From Aspidiotus rigidus (lineage: Eukaryota; Arthropoda; Insecta; Hemiptera; Diaspididae), in contig JAVHKY010000059.1 in NCBI GenBank assembly GCA_035079385.1, forward strand, positions 2,096,001-2,160,000: 64,000 nt of DNA, in the 5' to 3' direction. The notes beneath the pieces are model-generated. The model was given only the letters and a program-made list of their open reading frames with translations. It was not told where the DNA came from and made no database searches. The position numbers and the translations under genes are program-made. Shown here piece after piece: positions 1 through 13,750 of the stretch. Each line of letters starts with the position of its first letter. The first letter of the stretch is position 1.

Positions 1-278
1 TTAGTCCTTCGTAATTACAGGTCTGAAATTTATAACTATTTAATATAATTTCTCAAAAACAAGATTCCTATAGCAGTTTTTTTTTTTTTTTTTTCCATCG
101 GATCCATGGAAAATAATTCAATAAAGAATTTTTTTCCATAAGTATTGTTTCACACGGATAGAGGCGTATAACTCTAGTGCCTCATGATAATAAATCGCTG
201 AGCAAAATATTAGTTGAACCATAACATACACAACGAGTGATTAATACAGGAAATTATATAAAAATTAGTCGCATTTAC
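1..278 (-). other. Intron of the vig-like gene (3' part)
   Basis: The exon ending at 279 is followed on the minus strand by a GTAAAT donor. The reverse strand of 1-278 holds no recognisable continuation of the family's C-terminal RGG tail, so this stretch is read as intron. It is AT-rich with a T run at 79-94. Confidence 0.5.
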
Positions 279-2082
279 CTTATCAACCTCAGCTTTCTTC
301 GGTACATGATGATTACCGTAACCATTTTCCAAAAATTCCTTCTCCTTCTCTTTCTGAAGTTCACGCATATTCTTCCATTGGCTAAGATCTTCACCTTCGC
401 CTGCTTTGCGCAGATTATACTGAGGTTTTTCTCGTTCTCCTCGCATCTTTTTCCATTCATCCAGAGTCATTACTTCTTTTACTTCCTCTTTTTGTTCGTT
501 GGTTGCAGTATTGTTTCCGTCCGATTTATTTTCGTCGTTTTGATTGTCTCTGAAGACAAAAAATTGAAATCATCATACCCCGTGTAACCCAATTATTGAA
601 GAGCGAAACGAATACTCACGGATTCTCCGTCGGATTTTCCACAGATTCTTCTCCCCACGTATCAGTTTTACTATTTTCATGATCTTCTTTCCTGTTGAAC
701 CGCAGAACATTTTAATAACATATGAAGTGATTCACCTTATTTTTGAAGTTTCATTACTCACACATCATAACGATTGTCGTTGTAGTTTCTTCGGCGATCA
801 TTGCGCTCTCCACGCTCCCCTCGATCACCACGTTCTCCGCGATCCCCACGTTCGCCACGGTCTCCACGTTCCCCACGATCTAGCCGTTCGCCACGTTCGC
901 TATTGTTGTAACCACCTCTTCCACCTCGATTACCTCCTCTGAATCGATTACCACCACCCCGTGGTTTATAATCATTCTGAGGCGGCTCGAAACCGTTCTC
1001 TTTTGTGGTACCCCAATCATCGGTTTCATTAGTAGCGAAAGTGTCACCATTGCCCGACTCGTTTTCGGCATGATCTTTCTTATTAAATTTCTTTTGATTG
1101 TAATAGCTCTTCGATTGATATTGATCATTGTTATCAAACTTGCGTTCACGAGGTTCGCGAGGTTTTCGATTATCGTAATTCTTACGCGGAGGAGGAACGG
1201 AATCAGTTGTTTTGATGTTGGCATCATCATCCCAATTTTCCGTTACTTCCGGGAGAACACTCGGACCATTCTTGTAAGTTCTCGGTTTCTCCGAGAATTC
1301 TCTGTCTCGTCTGAAATAGATTGAAATTAAGAGGACAGTTGATTAGCAAGTTATGACCAAGTAATTATTAAATTCATGCCCTCGAAAGAAACTCGCACAA
1401 ACGAAGGTTGCCGAGTCCATATTACGAGATGAACGTTTGATTACGAAAATCCGGAGTTTACAGTATGCTTGACCTCGCTTAGAAATAACAATAGAATTAT
1501 TACTCTTCCTGAAAAAATACCTATTCGTAACAGGATGAAAGCGTAATCTTCAAGAGAAATGCGGAGGGATTAATATTCAGTGAAAAATCGACGAGACGTT
1601 TGAATCAATACTCATCACTATAAAAATGTATGAATGAACTCGTTAAAGTCAATCAAGATACGTACTTCATGGACTCTGGATCTTTTGGCTTTCGTTCCTT
1701 CCCTTTGAAATTCTCCGTTTTGTTCTCTTTATTTTCTAAAATGAGTAACATTCAGTGTAAGTTCAAAAATATCTTCGTCTCAGTAACTCCAAGTTGACGA
1801 TAAACAAAACGAGGACTCAGCCAAGAATGGTGAGCGACTCGTGTTCGTACCTTTCTTGGAAGACGTAGTATCCGAAGTAGGCGCTGGTTCTGGTTTCTTC
1901 GGCTTCTCCGCAGCTTTCACACTTTCTGTCTTCTTCGCCTCAGCATTCTCCTTCTTCTCCTGCTTGTTCTTTGCTCGTAACTCTTTCGTTAATTTTTTTT
2001 TGATGGCAGTCAACTCGTTCTCGCCCTCCTCCAAGAACAAAGCATATCTGTTAGCTATACCTACGTCGTACTGATTCTCCAT
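279..2082 (-). CDS. vig: Vig / SERBP1 (HABP4 family) RNA-binding protein, 3' end outside window
   Basis: Five coding exons read leftwards: 1851-2082, 1666-1735, 762-1310, 620-691 and 279-549, all with GT-AG borders and matching phases, giving 398 codons before the next, unseen exon. The ATG at 2082 opens MENQYDVGIANRYALFLEE, the conserved N-terminal region of the HABP4/PAI-RBP1 family. Exon 3 encodes Trp-Asp-Asp and Gly/Arg-rich stretches, including a run of GERGDRGERGDRGER type repeats at about residues 245-275. Exon 5 has MTLDEWKKMRGEREKPQYN, the family's signature block, followed by a charged coiled stretch (about residues 345-390). Family members bind mRNA and ribosomes, and Drosophila Vig was found in the RISC complex. 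The expected C-terminal RGG tail is absent from 1-278, so the last exon lies further left. It is divergent from the IMP dehydrogenase gene. The family call is firm; the choice between vig and vig2 is not. Confidence 0.9.
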
Positions 2083-3294
2083 CGTGATGACTTTCCTCGT
2101 TATCAGCTAACTGAACGATGAATAGATATTGAGAAGAATGGAGTGCAATAATATATCAAAAACTGAGTAACATCCACATGATTGTTTGAGGATGTTAAAA
2201 TGGCGCCTTCAGAAACACTGTATTCGAGCACTGTGGAATCGTTGGAAAACGAATGAATACATATAAAACGAATGAATTAGAAATTTTAAATTTCTGAGAC
2301 TGGATTGAAATAAAATTACATTAAAAACAATGCTATAAATTAAGAGTAAAGAACATCGAAGATCGAAATACTCCGTACAACAATCTGACACAATGTGGTC
2401 TGCACCGTGCAATGCGCACGCACCAATAGCGCTCTTATGGCATGAGACATTGATGTGAAGATTACGAAGCATAATTCGGTACTCCAGCAGAAATAATTTC
2501 ATCTAATCTGAACAAAAGTTGAAAATCATAATGGTTTACGTAATTTTAATTCCTTATTTTAATTCTGTAATCTATTATTCAGGATTTTTGCCACGAATAA
2601 TCACTGCTTGAAACAAATTTACGTAATTTGCCTTAATATTAGCTACAGTTTTAGCTTGTTTTCTTGGTGACACTGATAGAAAATATTCGACCCCGAACCG
2701 GAACAGAGTAAAGCTGGAGCAGGATCATCGCTATTTATGCCGTGGTTCCGGAGTTGGAGTCTCTCCGTGTCGTTCTTAGAAAGTTTGGATTCAAGTCTAA
2801 GAATAATTTACGGATCGTTAGTGTCGCTTCATCGATTTTCGCCGAATGACCGAAGTAATGGTAATCATTCGCCAAAGAATGACGTTCTTGACCGACTTGT
2901 TTCCAATTCGTCTCGGGTTTCAGAGTTTCCGCGGTTCTGCGGATATCCTCCGCGGGCTATTCCGCCAAATGACCCAGACCGGCAGCCTCTCAAGTCTCAC
3001 TCTCCTCTCAGCTTCGGAGCTCCGTTAAATCTTTCGAGATTCGTGAAATTTAATTGTAATTGCGCGATATCGTTTATATAGAGTAGTTGATACAAGCATG
3101 AGTTCTGAATCAGTTAGTATTATGAATGAGTATCAGTATTATTCTTTCAGTAAAATCGTACCTATGAAGAATTGAAGAAACTCGAAGACAAAGATCTTGT
3201 CTATTCCACCATTCGCAGATTTGACCTATCGCCTACGACAATGCGATTTTATCAGGTTCTTGTGGCCGCCGGTTGTCCTTAATAAGTATCTACT
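2083..3294. promoter_or_regulatory. Divergent spacer between vig-like gene and IMP dehydrogenase
   Basis: The two start codons face away from each other across this stretch, so it should hold both promoters and 5' UTRs. GC content rises at about 2690-3060 compared with the AT-rich flanks. A TATATA-like string lies at about 3075. I found no conserved core promoter element I would defend. The open frames at 2737-3081 resemble no protein I know and are probably chance. Confidence 0.4.
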
Positions 3295-6105
<2,811 letters not shown>

Positions 6106-6437
6106 AACGCATATTTCATTTGGTTTCTTGTGTTACATCAAATAACTTTGTTTATGTATTGACTATTGATTCTCTGTCTCATATCGGTATGATTAAGAAA
6201 CGGATATTATAAGACTTCTTTGTGAACTATTAATGCGATTCCAAGATTAGTACCTGTATCACAAATAGAGAGAGTACGTCCTTCTATAATTATATTTATA
6301 TGTATGCATACGGAATAGTTTTTACGATTTCACACGAGTTCGCTGTTAATCGTGGACTGGTGTGAACTATTTAGGTCCGAATTATACCCTCATAACGTAC
6401 CTCGTGGACGATGTACTCGATATTTTACCTATTACTG

Positions 6438-6443
6438 AATAAA
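6438..6443 (+). terminator. Polyadenylation signal AATAAA of the IMPDH gene
   Basis: AATAAA lies 333 bp after the IMPDH stop codon in AT-rich sequence on the same strand and is the first canonical signal after the stop. The cleavage site cannot be fixed from sequence alone. Confidence 0.5.
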
Positions 6444-7397
6444 ATCACCATGTCAGGTTCGATTTGAGCCACAATCGCTAATAATGAAGAACATTTTTGC
6501 ATTCGACCGTTCGATCCCGTATTGTGTTTTCATTAACGATTTTGTGATTTTATAAATACCTTTTCTAATGAATAGCTGAGTAACTTTGTATCTCATTTTA
6601 ATGCATTTCCCATATTTCCTATAAATTCCTTTTACTTTGAGCAGTATTACTTAATTTCTGTCAGTGTGATAAAATACTTATTCTTTGATGAATTTGTTCA
6701 CTATTGCATTTTGATGGTCATTAAACCTTCATTTTATGCTACCATCGTAGTTTTTTTTTTTTTATTATTATCCAGTAGATCGATTTCTCTTTCAGGTATC
6801 AGTCAAAATTCTCGTGCACATTTTTTTTTTTTTTTTAGTTTCTTATTCTCGGAATCTGAGGTTTATTTGATTCAGAGCACTCAAAAGTATTTCGAATCAA
6901 CAATCGTGAATATTAAGAAGCGAATAAGAATTATTTGGTTTAATCTCCGTGTTGTTTTTACCTGCATTGTAGTTTACCTGTAGTACTTGGAAGTAAACCT
7001 GATTAAATCAATTTGTTTCCCTTAGTTTGACGATTTACAGTTCATGCTTCACGATGTACGTAAGGGGATGCAAGCTTGAAGTTCGAGCCAAAATTATGTC
7101 TTTTCTGTGATGCTATCGTTTAAGAATAACCTAATTTCAACGGACTACCACCTTATTTTTTGTAGAGACCTGATGTGCAATAAATGCATGCCTACGGCGA
7201 GAGCTGCCATGAAACTGTGTATGTACTTGTTTCCCGACATTATATCGTCTCTAAATTTCTGTCGCAAACTTGATCTGCGACAACTCATGTTACAGTGGGA
7301 AATGAAATATTCTTTGTCGAATCGTATCATAACACTACAATACAAAAATGCTCGAAAATACGACCTTCTAATTTTATTGTTTTAAGACAAGAATACT
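6444..7397. other. Intergenic, no supported feature
   Basis: AT-rich spacer with T runs at 6751-6762 and 6822-6836. A short phrase at about 7157-7182 (TGTAGAGACC then TGATGTGC) resembles 7522-7539 inside the adjacent piggyBac-like element, so a decayed relative may lie here. No coding region supported. Confidence 0.4.
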
Positions 7398-7401
7398 TTA
7401 A

Positions 7402-8962
7402 CCCTTAATGTACTGGATTTTGAAATGTCTTAAAATTTGGAATTTTCGCGTAAAATATAATAGATGTATCCCCACATATCCCGAATATCAAAAAAAATTT
7501 CAGTTTTACCCCTTCAATTTTTGTAGAGACCCTATGTGCCAAAAGTGGCACATAGTACGTTACGGTTGTTGAGTGTGAAACATAAATGTCACGTTTTCAC
7601 GAGCGGAAAAAGAGTTTTTGCTCATTTTATCACGCCAAAAGTGATTTTCTTTAGAGTTATAGAAGTCCCATTCATTACAACGCCTAATATTAGCTTCATC
7701 ACGGTTTTGTATTCTACAATTTTAGTGTCATTTGAACAAAAATACTATTTCTTGCTTGTGTTATTTTTCTGACGACAAACGTTCATATATCCTGAATTTG
7801 TAGTTCAAAATATGTAATTACCCCAAATTAAGTAGGGGTCAGATCGAGCGTTGGTATTCTGGAAGCGTTTATATTTATTAAATCTTGTTTCACGGGTTCG
7901 TCCTATGTGCCACTTTTGGCACATACATACGAGATGGTTATACCTTCAACAATGATAATGCTCAACTCTACCTGTTTCAGTTAACTCGTATAAAAAGGGT
8001 TCAGCGCTCTCAATAGCTGCTACCTGTTCACTGTCTTCTCTTTCCTTTCCTTTCCTTTCCTTTCTTTTTTTTTTTTTTTTTTTACAAACGGTGGTGGAGT
8101 TTCCGTCAGCTGATCTTTCTTTATTTATTCAAAATCGCGATAACGAAAAATAAGACACGAAAAATAAGACACGACCGAAAACAAATTTCACCTACGAGCA
8201 TGCAGAAAAAGCAGTCCCAGATACGAGCACGTAAAAATAGAATGACAATTCTGTACCCTTTGACTATTTATCCCTGTACCTAAGAGGAGAAATCATGATG
8301 ATATTTTGACTTTTAGACAAAACTCTGACCTTTCTGCCATTCTTCTTTTACATTGTATTGAGAACAGGTTAATTGTTTAAAAATCCATATGTTACCTGAC
8401 CAAAAAAAAAAGAGGTTGATAGGAAAAAAAATCAACGTGCGTATTCGGCGTGCCGCCTTCTTTCTGTCCTACAATAGGAAACATCCCTTATACTGTTTTC
8501 CTTACCTGTTTGTGACAAAAACGGCACATAGGACGATACGGACCTTTTCCAACTATTATGATAGATTTTGAAAAAACACCGTGATGTACTATGTGCCATT
8601 TCTGGCACGTTCAACTTCAAATGTAATTTTTATCGACACTAAGAGGAAATTTCTGAGTCTGATTTCAGAAATAGGAAGTTGAGACCTTTATCTTTCAATT
8701 TTCCATAAGATTAACTTCATTTGAAAGAATAATCATGGAGTTTGAGCACTTCAAAAATTTGCATTTTCAATCAAGCAATATCCCTACTTCCGAACGTCAT
8801 AAATGCCGTATTTATGAATATTTTTTTCTGAAACTCGTTTTGCTGACGAGGATAAGAATACTGAACACCCTTACCTTATTTTCATCGAAAAATATTGTGT
8901 ACTTTTGAAAATATGATCGTTTTTTTCGAACGTGCCAAATGTGGCACATAGTACATTAAGGG
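7402..8962. mobile_element. piggyBac-type non-autonomous element with TTAA flanks
   Basis: The ends are a perfect 13-bp inverted repeat, CCCTTAATGTACT at 7402-7414 and its complement at 8950-8962, each flanked by TTAA (7398-7401 and 8963-8966). TTAA target duplication and CCC-starting termini are the piggyBac superfamily signature. No transposase frame survives in the 1561 bp, so it would depend on a partner. Subterminal and internal palindromes built on TATGTGCCA/TGGCACATA occur at 7532-7555, 7903-7926, 8587-8612 and 8931-8954, with a weaker one at 8505-8536. The last abuts the right terminus. A (TTTCC)n microsatellite lies at about 8039-8066. Confidence 0.85.
8039..8082 (+). repeat. (TTTCC)n microsatellite followed by poly-T
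   Basis: Five tandem TTTCC-type units run into a T tract of about 18 bases, inside the piggyBac-like element. Confidence 0.85.
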
Positions 8963-8979
8963 TTAAACTTTCTCACCTC

Positions 8980-9500
8980 CCCAGGCTTTGCCGGTTTTAG
9001 AGGCTTCACAAGGTTTGTACGCTTCACAGGCTTTACAAGCTTTGCGTGTTTTGTGGGACTTGCAGGGTTTACAGGTTTCACTGTCTTTATGGAGTACATG
9101 GGATTTAGGGATTTGTCAGGTTTGCGGTGTTTACAAGATTTGTGGGCTTTATAGGCTCTGGGGATATATGAGCTTTATGGGGTTTACAGGCTTTGTAGAC
9201 TTCACAGGCTCGGCAAGGTTTGCGGACTTTGTAAGCTTTAGTGGCTTTGTAGGGTTTATTGGGTTTACAGGCTTGGTGGGTTTTGGAGGCTTTATAGGGC
9301 AAGGTTTGTGGGGCTTACAGGACTTACAGACTTGGAGGGGATTACTGGCTTCACAGGCTCGGCAAGGTTTGTGGGCTTTATAGCTTTGTAGGATTTATGG
9401 GGTTTACAGGCTTTACAGGGTCTACGAGCTTTGCAGCGTTCATGGGTTCCAAAGGGTTTACGGGTTTCATGGGCATTATAGGGTTTGCAGCTTCACATAC
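8980..9500 (-). repeat. Degenerate 9-bp-based tandem repeat encoding x-Lys/Asn-Pro on the minus strand
   Basis: About 50 degenerate units of the type GGCTTTACA / GGGTTTGTG fill this tract. On the minus strand a triplet frame gives runs such as PMKPVNPLEPMN and VDPVKPVNPINP, but it is broken by stops and frameshifts. On the + strand the same DNA would give Gly-Phe-x-Gly-Phe. The period is a multiple of three throughout, which suggests a once-coding proline/lysine repeat that has decayed. A second block with better frames lies at 9736-10109. Confidence 0.6.
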
Positions 9501-9503
9501 TTT

Positions 9504-9713
9504 GTGTCTTCACTAGTGGCCCTACTAATGGTGGAGAAGGAAAAACTGAACGGCTTACTAGAGAAAACTAAGGAACTGGGCACAGAGCTAAAGAGAACTT
9601 TTCCCAAGTACTATGAATTTAAAATATATGAAGTTCCTGTAGACTACCCAGCAGAAGATATAATGGAAGACATTCTAACAGCACTTGGATACAGGCCCAA
9701 TAAGATAGTATAG
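9504..9713 (+). pseudogene. Short coding remnant, possible retroelement ORF1 piece
   Basis: A 69-codon open frame ending in TAG at 9713. It contains a helical charged stretch (KEKLNGLLEKTKELGTELKR) and then a block reading EVPVDYPAEDIMEDILTALG. That block has the flavour of the degraded nucleic-acid-binding region found in gag-like ORF1 proteins of non-LTR elements, but I do not recognise it firmly. It sits between the two Lys-Pro repeat blocks on the opposite strand. No promoter or start context supports an independent gene. Confidence 0.3.
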
Positions 9714-9733
9714 GTAAATTATAAAAAAGAAAA

Positions 9734-10109
9734 TTAATCAAAAGAAAGTAGGGCAATCTTTAAGGGTTGCTGCGAGTTATTTGAAGCAGCCTCAATGAAA
9801 TTCTCCGTACCAGTAGAATATAAAAAACGCAGAATCAGGGGCTTTGCGGGGTTCACGGGCCTCACTGTTTTTTTTGGCTTTATGAGCTTTATAGGCTTCA
9901 CAGGCTTTGGTTTTGTGGGGTTCTTAGGCTGTGCGGGGTTTGGAGTTCTCATATTTTGCAAGTTTTTCTGGGTTCTGGTGCATTTTGGGCTTTATGGGCT
10001 TTTTGGTTAGGCTGCTAAACTCTCTTAAGCTCTCCTCAAGTAGCCTACTTACTACTGACACCACCAACGATTTTTGTGCTGAAATGAACCGCTGACTTAC
10101 TTCTGACAA
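9734..10109 (-). pseudogene. Lys-Pro-repeat protein remnant with one frameshift
   Basis: Two minus-strand frames join head to tail. The first (10109-9924) has a helical stretch SLVVSVVSRLLEESLREFSS, then KKPIKPKMHQNP. The second (9961-9734) has PAQPKNPTKPKPVKPIKL, then VRPVNPAKP and a repeat-free tail ending in a stop at 9734. One frameshift separates them. The (x-K/N-P) pattern matches the tract at 8980-9500, so both look like pieces of one former coding repeat. Function unknown. A transposable-element gag-like origin is possible but unproven. Confidence 0.35.
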
Positions 10110-11850
10110 CGCTTGAATACTCTAATGTGAACTGACAACGCTGAAAATATTTATAGAAAAACTTTTTTTATTTTTTTATTTTTTTATTCTTCTTTTCTCT
10201 TGGAGAATTATTCTTTCGTAATTAACAGTAAAAAAGTAGTAAAGAAATTTTGAAATTTGTTTAGCTTTTTCTCTTTTGACGATCCTAAAAAGTCTTACAA
10301 TTAAAAATCTTGTTCATTTCTTCCTCGTCTGTTTATGTCCTCGCAAAAGTTTTTCATGTCTTTAAAATGTGAATGCAGCTGAGTATCTCTGGAGCCCTTC
10401 AAAAGGCTGGGACTATGTATGCTTCTGAAAAGATCGTGTTCTCTATTTAAATTTCAAAACGACCTTGTCGCGAAGTATTATAACGCCTTGCGTTACGTAG
10501 GTACGATACGTTTTTCTCATTCTAGATGCATCCCTATGTATTGTAGTTAGGATACATGCTGTTGAAGAAATTAAATAGTGCAATCTTTTCAATACTCAGT
10601 TCACGAATCAAAAATTCCGTTTTCATAGATTAAGTATGCGTTAGTGGCTATCGTCGTCGTTGAGAAAAAAAATAAAATAAAATACGTGTTCAGAAATGAT
10701 AAGAGTTTGTATATGTGAACGATGCGGTGGAGTTGGAATCTATAAATCGTGCACACGACTTCTTATTCATTATTAAAACTTGGGTGTATTATTTTGAAAT
10801 AGTAGAACTACTTACATTTCCTGTGAACATCAACATACGTATGTGAAGAAGTCTATGAAGTTTCTCAGAAGTTCAAAAATCCGAAATGTTCAGATGCCCC
10901 TTCTAGCACGTCTTCCTTGTTGACAGTTTGTTGGTCAACCTGATGATTTATGAAGTGTACAAACTATTGCTCAACTTTTCCTCATATCTTTTTATTCTAC
11001 ATATACATACTACGGTAGAAGAATGAAGTCTGTACGTCGACATCATTACTTTAAAATAATTTTACTTTAAGTTTCGGCCATGAAATAGTTACGTACAATT
11101 CGTGAAGTTTTTGAAATACTTTATTTATTGCGGAGAAATTATGCACTTTAAAAGTTTTATAGTGATATAAAAATGATAATGAAATTATTTAATTAGGTAT
11201 TCTTTTTGAAAAGTACACTTTGAGCATTTCATTATTAGTTTTTCTTTGAATGGGGATTAAAAACTAATTTTTGTAGTTTTATTTTTTCGTGTCTATACTT
11301 ATAGTACCTACTATATGTATGTATATTTCCCCCTTTTTTTTTCGTATCAACCTTGCAAACACCCTCTTTGGAAACTAGCTATGAATTCCTTCATTTGTCA
11401 AATCCCAAACAACACATTTTCTAATTTCCAGTATCGCTATACTAGGCTATAAAACCGAATTTGTTATCAATTAATCTCTGCTTCTATTCGCATTTTCTTA
11501 ATGTAGGCTAAGTACGAAAAATCTTTCTTGACATTATTTTACATAAATTTTCAGCACTGAGACCAGTCAAACAAGTTTCGAGAAAAGAAAGGAAACAAAA
11601 CGAAACGGAAAAAGTCAAGCGAGAGAGACGACGTTGTGAAGGTATACCAAATCTATACACTCGTATTCGAGTTTATTCCATGAAAACGAACGTGATGAAG
11701 TGTTTATCAATATATAATGAGTGTATTGAGAATTTAAGGATAACGCCAGTTGCTATTAGTTTGGTTTTACATTAATTATTCTATTCTGACTCAAGAAAAA
11801 TTTCTAAACAATTTTTCGGAAGATGAAACATGTGAACGTGTTCTTGTATA
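10110..11850. other. Non-coding spacer, nothing supported
   Basis: AT-rich sequence with scattered short A and T runs. No open frame, terminal repeat or RNA gene that I can defend. Confidence 0.4.
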
Positions 11851-12404
11851 TCGGGTGAGGCCAAAAGATGTTACCAGTTAAATGGGAGTTCCCGCTGAAT
11901 TCATTGTAGTGCAAAAAAGCGAAATGTTAAATGTTGTACTTCAAAGCTACGAAATTTGTATTTCAATTTTATCTTCAATTTGCGCCTCTACCCAACTTTC
12001 TACGACTTTTCTGTGCTGAGTTATGGACCAAAATGTGCCAAAAATTGACCAATCTGCTAAAATTCTCAAAAATTATTTAAACTTCCTCATTTTACTTTAT
12101 TTGAAAGTGCAATTAAACGCTGCGGTTCAAAAAAAAAAATATCTTAATAACCCTAAGAAACTTAAAAATGGGAAAATGTTCAATTTCTTATTTCTGAAAT
12201 CACGGCAAATTAGTCAATTTTTTATTCATTTTGGTCCATAACTTGGCTCAGAAAAGTCGTAGAAAGTTGGGTAGGGGCGCAAATAGAAGATGAAATTGAG
12301 ATACAAGTTTCGTAAGTTTAGTTTGAAGTATCGCGTTTTTGCGCTAGAGTGAATTTCGCGCAAATTCCCATTCAACTGGTAACATCTTTTGGCCTCTCTC
12401 GGTA
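11851..12404. mobile_element. Foldback / long-inverted-repeat MITE, about 550 bp
   Basis: The left arm (GGCCAAAAGATGTTACCAGT at about 11859-11878) is repeated in reverse complement at about 12375-12394. A second matching pair is the phrase at 11991-12035 (CCAACTTTCTACGACTTTTC) and its complement at 12228-12274. The arms therefore extend nearly to the centre, making the element almost wholly palindromic. There is no coding capacity. Half of a related copy lies at 30785-30918. Confidence 0.8.
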
Positions 12405-12876
12405 GGTATAACCGCATAGGTAGCTAGCTCTACTACAATTTGTCCAGAATCGAATTTGATTTTGAAAACGAATTAAAGATAAGATTTAATTTGTATAATA
12501 CGTCAAAAGTGTGACGACTATGTTATTATAAGTATAGGTACCTACCTATTAATTATTATGTATGTTATTTTAAGTATAGGTAGGTACCTATTAATTATTA
12601 TGTATAAGTATCCAGCGTTCATTTTCATTTAATTCAGAGAAAAGTATTCATTGTAAACGTGGAACAAAACTTCTATTTCCCAGATCGTAATTTTTCTCCG
12701 TTATTCCATTGATGAACTTATTATGTAGTAGCAGTTAGTAACTTTGTAGCCTAGTACCGGTACGTGGCTTATCAAGATTCGTAGACTCGCACCAATTGTA
12801 CGAAAGATACAGTTTGCTTGATCGTCGATTTGGATATAGGGCTTTTTACAATGCTTACATTTTTTATCAGTTTGCA
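12405..12876. other. Non-coding spacer with short TAGGTACCTA words
   Basis: Contains repeated AGTATAGGTA/GGTACCTATTAATTATTATGTA phrases at about 12530-12605 in two near-identical copies about 50 bp apart. At 12800-12836 a phrase (CAGTTTGCTTGATCGTCGAT) recurs inverted at about 19790-19820, next to a hairpin element, so this is probably part of the same dispersed family. Confidence 0.4.
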
Positions 12877-12987
12877 GGATCTAGCGCCTTATGCAGGACG
12901 AATACCATGAGAGCAAGAAAGATAGAATGAGAGTGACGCTATCATTTTGTCTTTCTTGTTCTCATTCGATTCGTCTTGCCTGCAAAC
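12877..12987. repeat. Foldback hairpin, about 110 nt
   Basis: GTTTGCAGG at 12882 pairs with CCTGCAAAC at about 12979. Inside, GACGAAT, ATGAGA and CAAGAAAGA on the left pair with complementary blocks on the right (TCTTTCTTG, CTCAT, ATTCGTC). The stem is imperfect but long. A MITE with TA flanks begins immediately to the right. Confidence 0.6.
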
Positions 12988-12989
12988 TA

Positions 12990-13315
12990 AGGAACTATAT
13001 AGGCTAAGATAGGTATGCGCAAGTGATAAGGATAAAATCATGACTATGTTGATAAAGTGAAAGAAGGAGCAATCTGAGTAGTATCCTCAGAGAATTTGAA
13101 ACGTCAAACATTGAATACAAGTACAAGAATTCGAACTACGAAAAATGAAGGAAATAATTCACTATTTTTTTTGTTTTCATCGATATAATCTTTTTAATTA
13201 ACCAAAATTCAATGTTTGATATTCAAATTTTCCTCACGGCTCTCCTGAAACCTCCTAAAACCGCTCTTCTTCGACTTTATCAACGTGACGACGGTCCTTT
13301 TCTTATCACTTTCCT
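12990..13315. mobile_element. TA-flanked MITE, copy A (right terminus shortened)
   Basis: Starts TA-AGGAACTATATAGG and ends TTCCT-TA. The left terminal region (GGTATGCGCAAGTGATAAGG) and the internal block around GGAGCAATCTGAGTAGTATCC match the second copy at 19292-19627 along the whole length. The right end is missing about 25 bp of the inverted repeat. TA flanks fit a Tc1/mariner-type non-autonomous element. No coding sequence. Confidence 0.75.
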
Positions 13316-13454
13316 TATGCAAACCATTGTCAACTGACTCAACTCAGTTCATACGGCAGCAGATGAGATACACCGATCAGGAGAATGAGACTCAAAACAT
13401 TGCATTTTTTACCTTTTTTCACTGATTGTTGTTCTGCAGAGCGCAGACACATCA

Positions 13455-13750
13455 GTGACCTGTCGCAAGGAACCCCCCCCCCCCTACTCCAAAAGATTGA
13501 TCAGGAGAACGGCTATCTAACAAAATCTTCTCGAAACACAGAAAATAATTATCTTGAATATGTTTTGTAGACTTTTGAAGTGGTTTTCTTGTGATAACTC
13601 GCAACGATTCCAACAATCTGTTACGAGAAAACCTCACTACAGGCGCTCTGTGGGAAGATGATTTTGGTCGCTCTAATGGATAGATTAGAATAATTTTCTT
13701 TCTCACGATCGATTGGTTGGATTCTTGGGGGTTTTCTTGTGACAGGTCAT
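13455..13750. mobile_element. Short MITE with TGACCTGTC termini
   Basis: TGACCTGTCGCAAGGAACCCCC at the left is answered by the complement of AATGACCTGTCACAAGAAAACCCCC at the right, about 295 bp apart. A run of C at 13482-13492 lies in the left terminus. No protein frame that I recognise; the 101-codon minus frame over this element reads through the repeats and is likely chance. Confidence 0.6.

Noticed and set aside
679..942. Open frame on the + strand rich in His/Arg/Asp
   Set aside because: It is the antisense of the RGG/ERGD repeat exon of the vig-like gene.
880..1230. Second minus-strand frame within the vig-like gene
   Set aside because: Out of frame with the spliced family protein; a shadow of exon 3.
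3072..3085. TATATA string as a TATA box for IMPDH
   Set aside because: Such strings are frequent in AT-rich DNA and it is more than 200 bp from the ATG with unknown transcription start.
8988..9383. 131-codon + frame with Leu/Trp-Gly repeats
   Set aside because: Generated by the degenerate GGCTTTACA repeat; the minus frame is the one with the regular Lys-Pro pattern.
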